The position numbers were made by a program, and so were the translations under genes. Under the pieces are notes generated by a model. The model worked only from the letters and a program-made list of their open reading frames with translations, ran no database searches and was not told the origin of the DNA. From positions 1 to 24,563 of the forward strand of contig JALGWK010000048.1 in assembly GCA_025774205.1 (NCBI GenBank): a stretch of 24,563 nt of DNA. The letters run 5' to 3'. Origin of the DNA: a bacterium (GTDB lineage: Bacteria; Blakebacterota; Blakebacteria; Blakebacterales; Blakebacteraceae). Shown one piece after another: positions 24,444 through 24,563 of this stretch; the stretch's first letter is position 1, and each line of letters opens with the position of its first letter.

Positions 24444-24563
24444 TCACACCACTGAACGAATCTTGGCCAGCCGCTTGTCAAGGTCCTCAAGACGTTCCGC
24501 GACGCTGTTGGCTCCGATAAGACCAACCTGACTTCTGGTCAGGTACTTGTGGTTCGCGTGCAA
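24444..24563 (-). CDS. Unidentified protein, C-terminal end (5' part outside window)
   Basis: On the minus strand a frame is open from the window edge to TGA at 24444-24446 and encodes 39 residues, ending LEDLDKRLAKIRSVV. Charged, heptad-like leucines (RLEDLDKRLAKI) suggest a helical or coiled-coil tail, and the preceding part, YLTRSQVGLIGANSVAERL, looks like genuine coding sequence. The terminator 75 bases downstream supports a real gene end. I do not recognise the family. The 75-base stretch between (24369-24443) shows nothing further. Confidence 0.55.
   Translation of the reverse strand: MHANHKYLTRSQVGLIGANSVAERLEDLDKRLAKIRSVV

Overview
This is a GC-rich bacterial chromosome segment from a diderm organism. 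The envelope evidence is a PorV/PorQ-like protein, two small beta-barrel proteins ending in phenylalanine or just before an arginine, a lipoprotein and several signal peptides. PorV/PorQ-type proteins together with NtrC-type regulators and a cyclic-2,3-diphosphoglycerate-synthase-like GTPase suggest an uncultivated member of the FCB side of the tree (Gemmatimonadota, Latescibacterota, Eisenbacteria and relatives). I cannot place it more precisely from sequence alone.

Layout. Positions 1-1134 (+ strand) hold the end of a serine beta-lactamase-like hydrolase and an overlapping SnoaL/DUF4440-type lipoprotein. From 22129 down to 1147 almost everything is on the minus strand, in tight, often overlapping gene order. 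Read in the direction of transcription it is: greA; a cDPGS-like GTPase (COG2403 type) and carbamate kinase; a NYN-domain nuclease; sucC-sucD; ndk (broken); yceD-rpmF-plsX-fabH(broken)-fabD-acpP-fabF-rnc; a LipM/LplA-type enzyme; an orphan peptide-type solute-binding protein; a sensor histidine kinase (broken); an NtrC-type response regulator; a PorV/PorQ-like protein; and two tandem paralogous outer-membrane proteins. At 22262-24309 (+) a SpoIIM-like membrane protein overlaps a second sigma-54-type activator whose receiver domain is degenerate. A rho-independent terminator and the C-terminal end of an unidentified minus-strand gene occupy the right edge.

How it works together. The centre is a lipid-synthesis block (PlsX, FabH, FabD, ACP, FabF) with ribosomal protein L32 and RNase III, and no fabG. 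It joins a lipoyl-transfer enzyme and succinyl-CoA synthetase. Downstream, a periplasmic binding protein without its own permease is translationally coupled to a two-chamber sensor kinase, an NtrC regulator and three outer-membrane proteins. This could be a nutrient-sensing unit controlling envelope proteins.

The most striking feature is damage. Four genes carry short indels: a perfect 69-bp in-frame tandem duplication in the hydrolase, a frame-breaking deletion in the kinase H-box, a perfect 7-bp tandem duplication that shifts fabH, and a frame-breaking deletion of about 80 bp in ndk. Either the assembly has local errors or this genome has unusual slippage-type mutation. This should be settled before the gene losses are interpreted. 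I found no CRISPR array, tRNA, rRNA, transposase or defence system.
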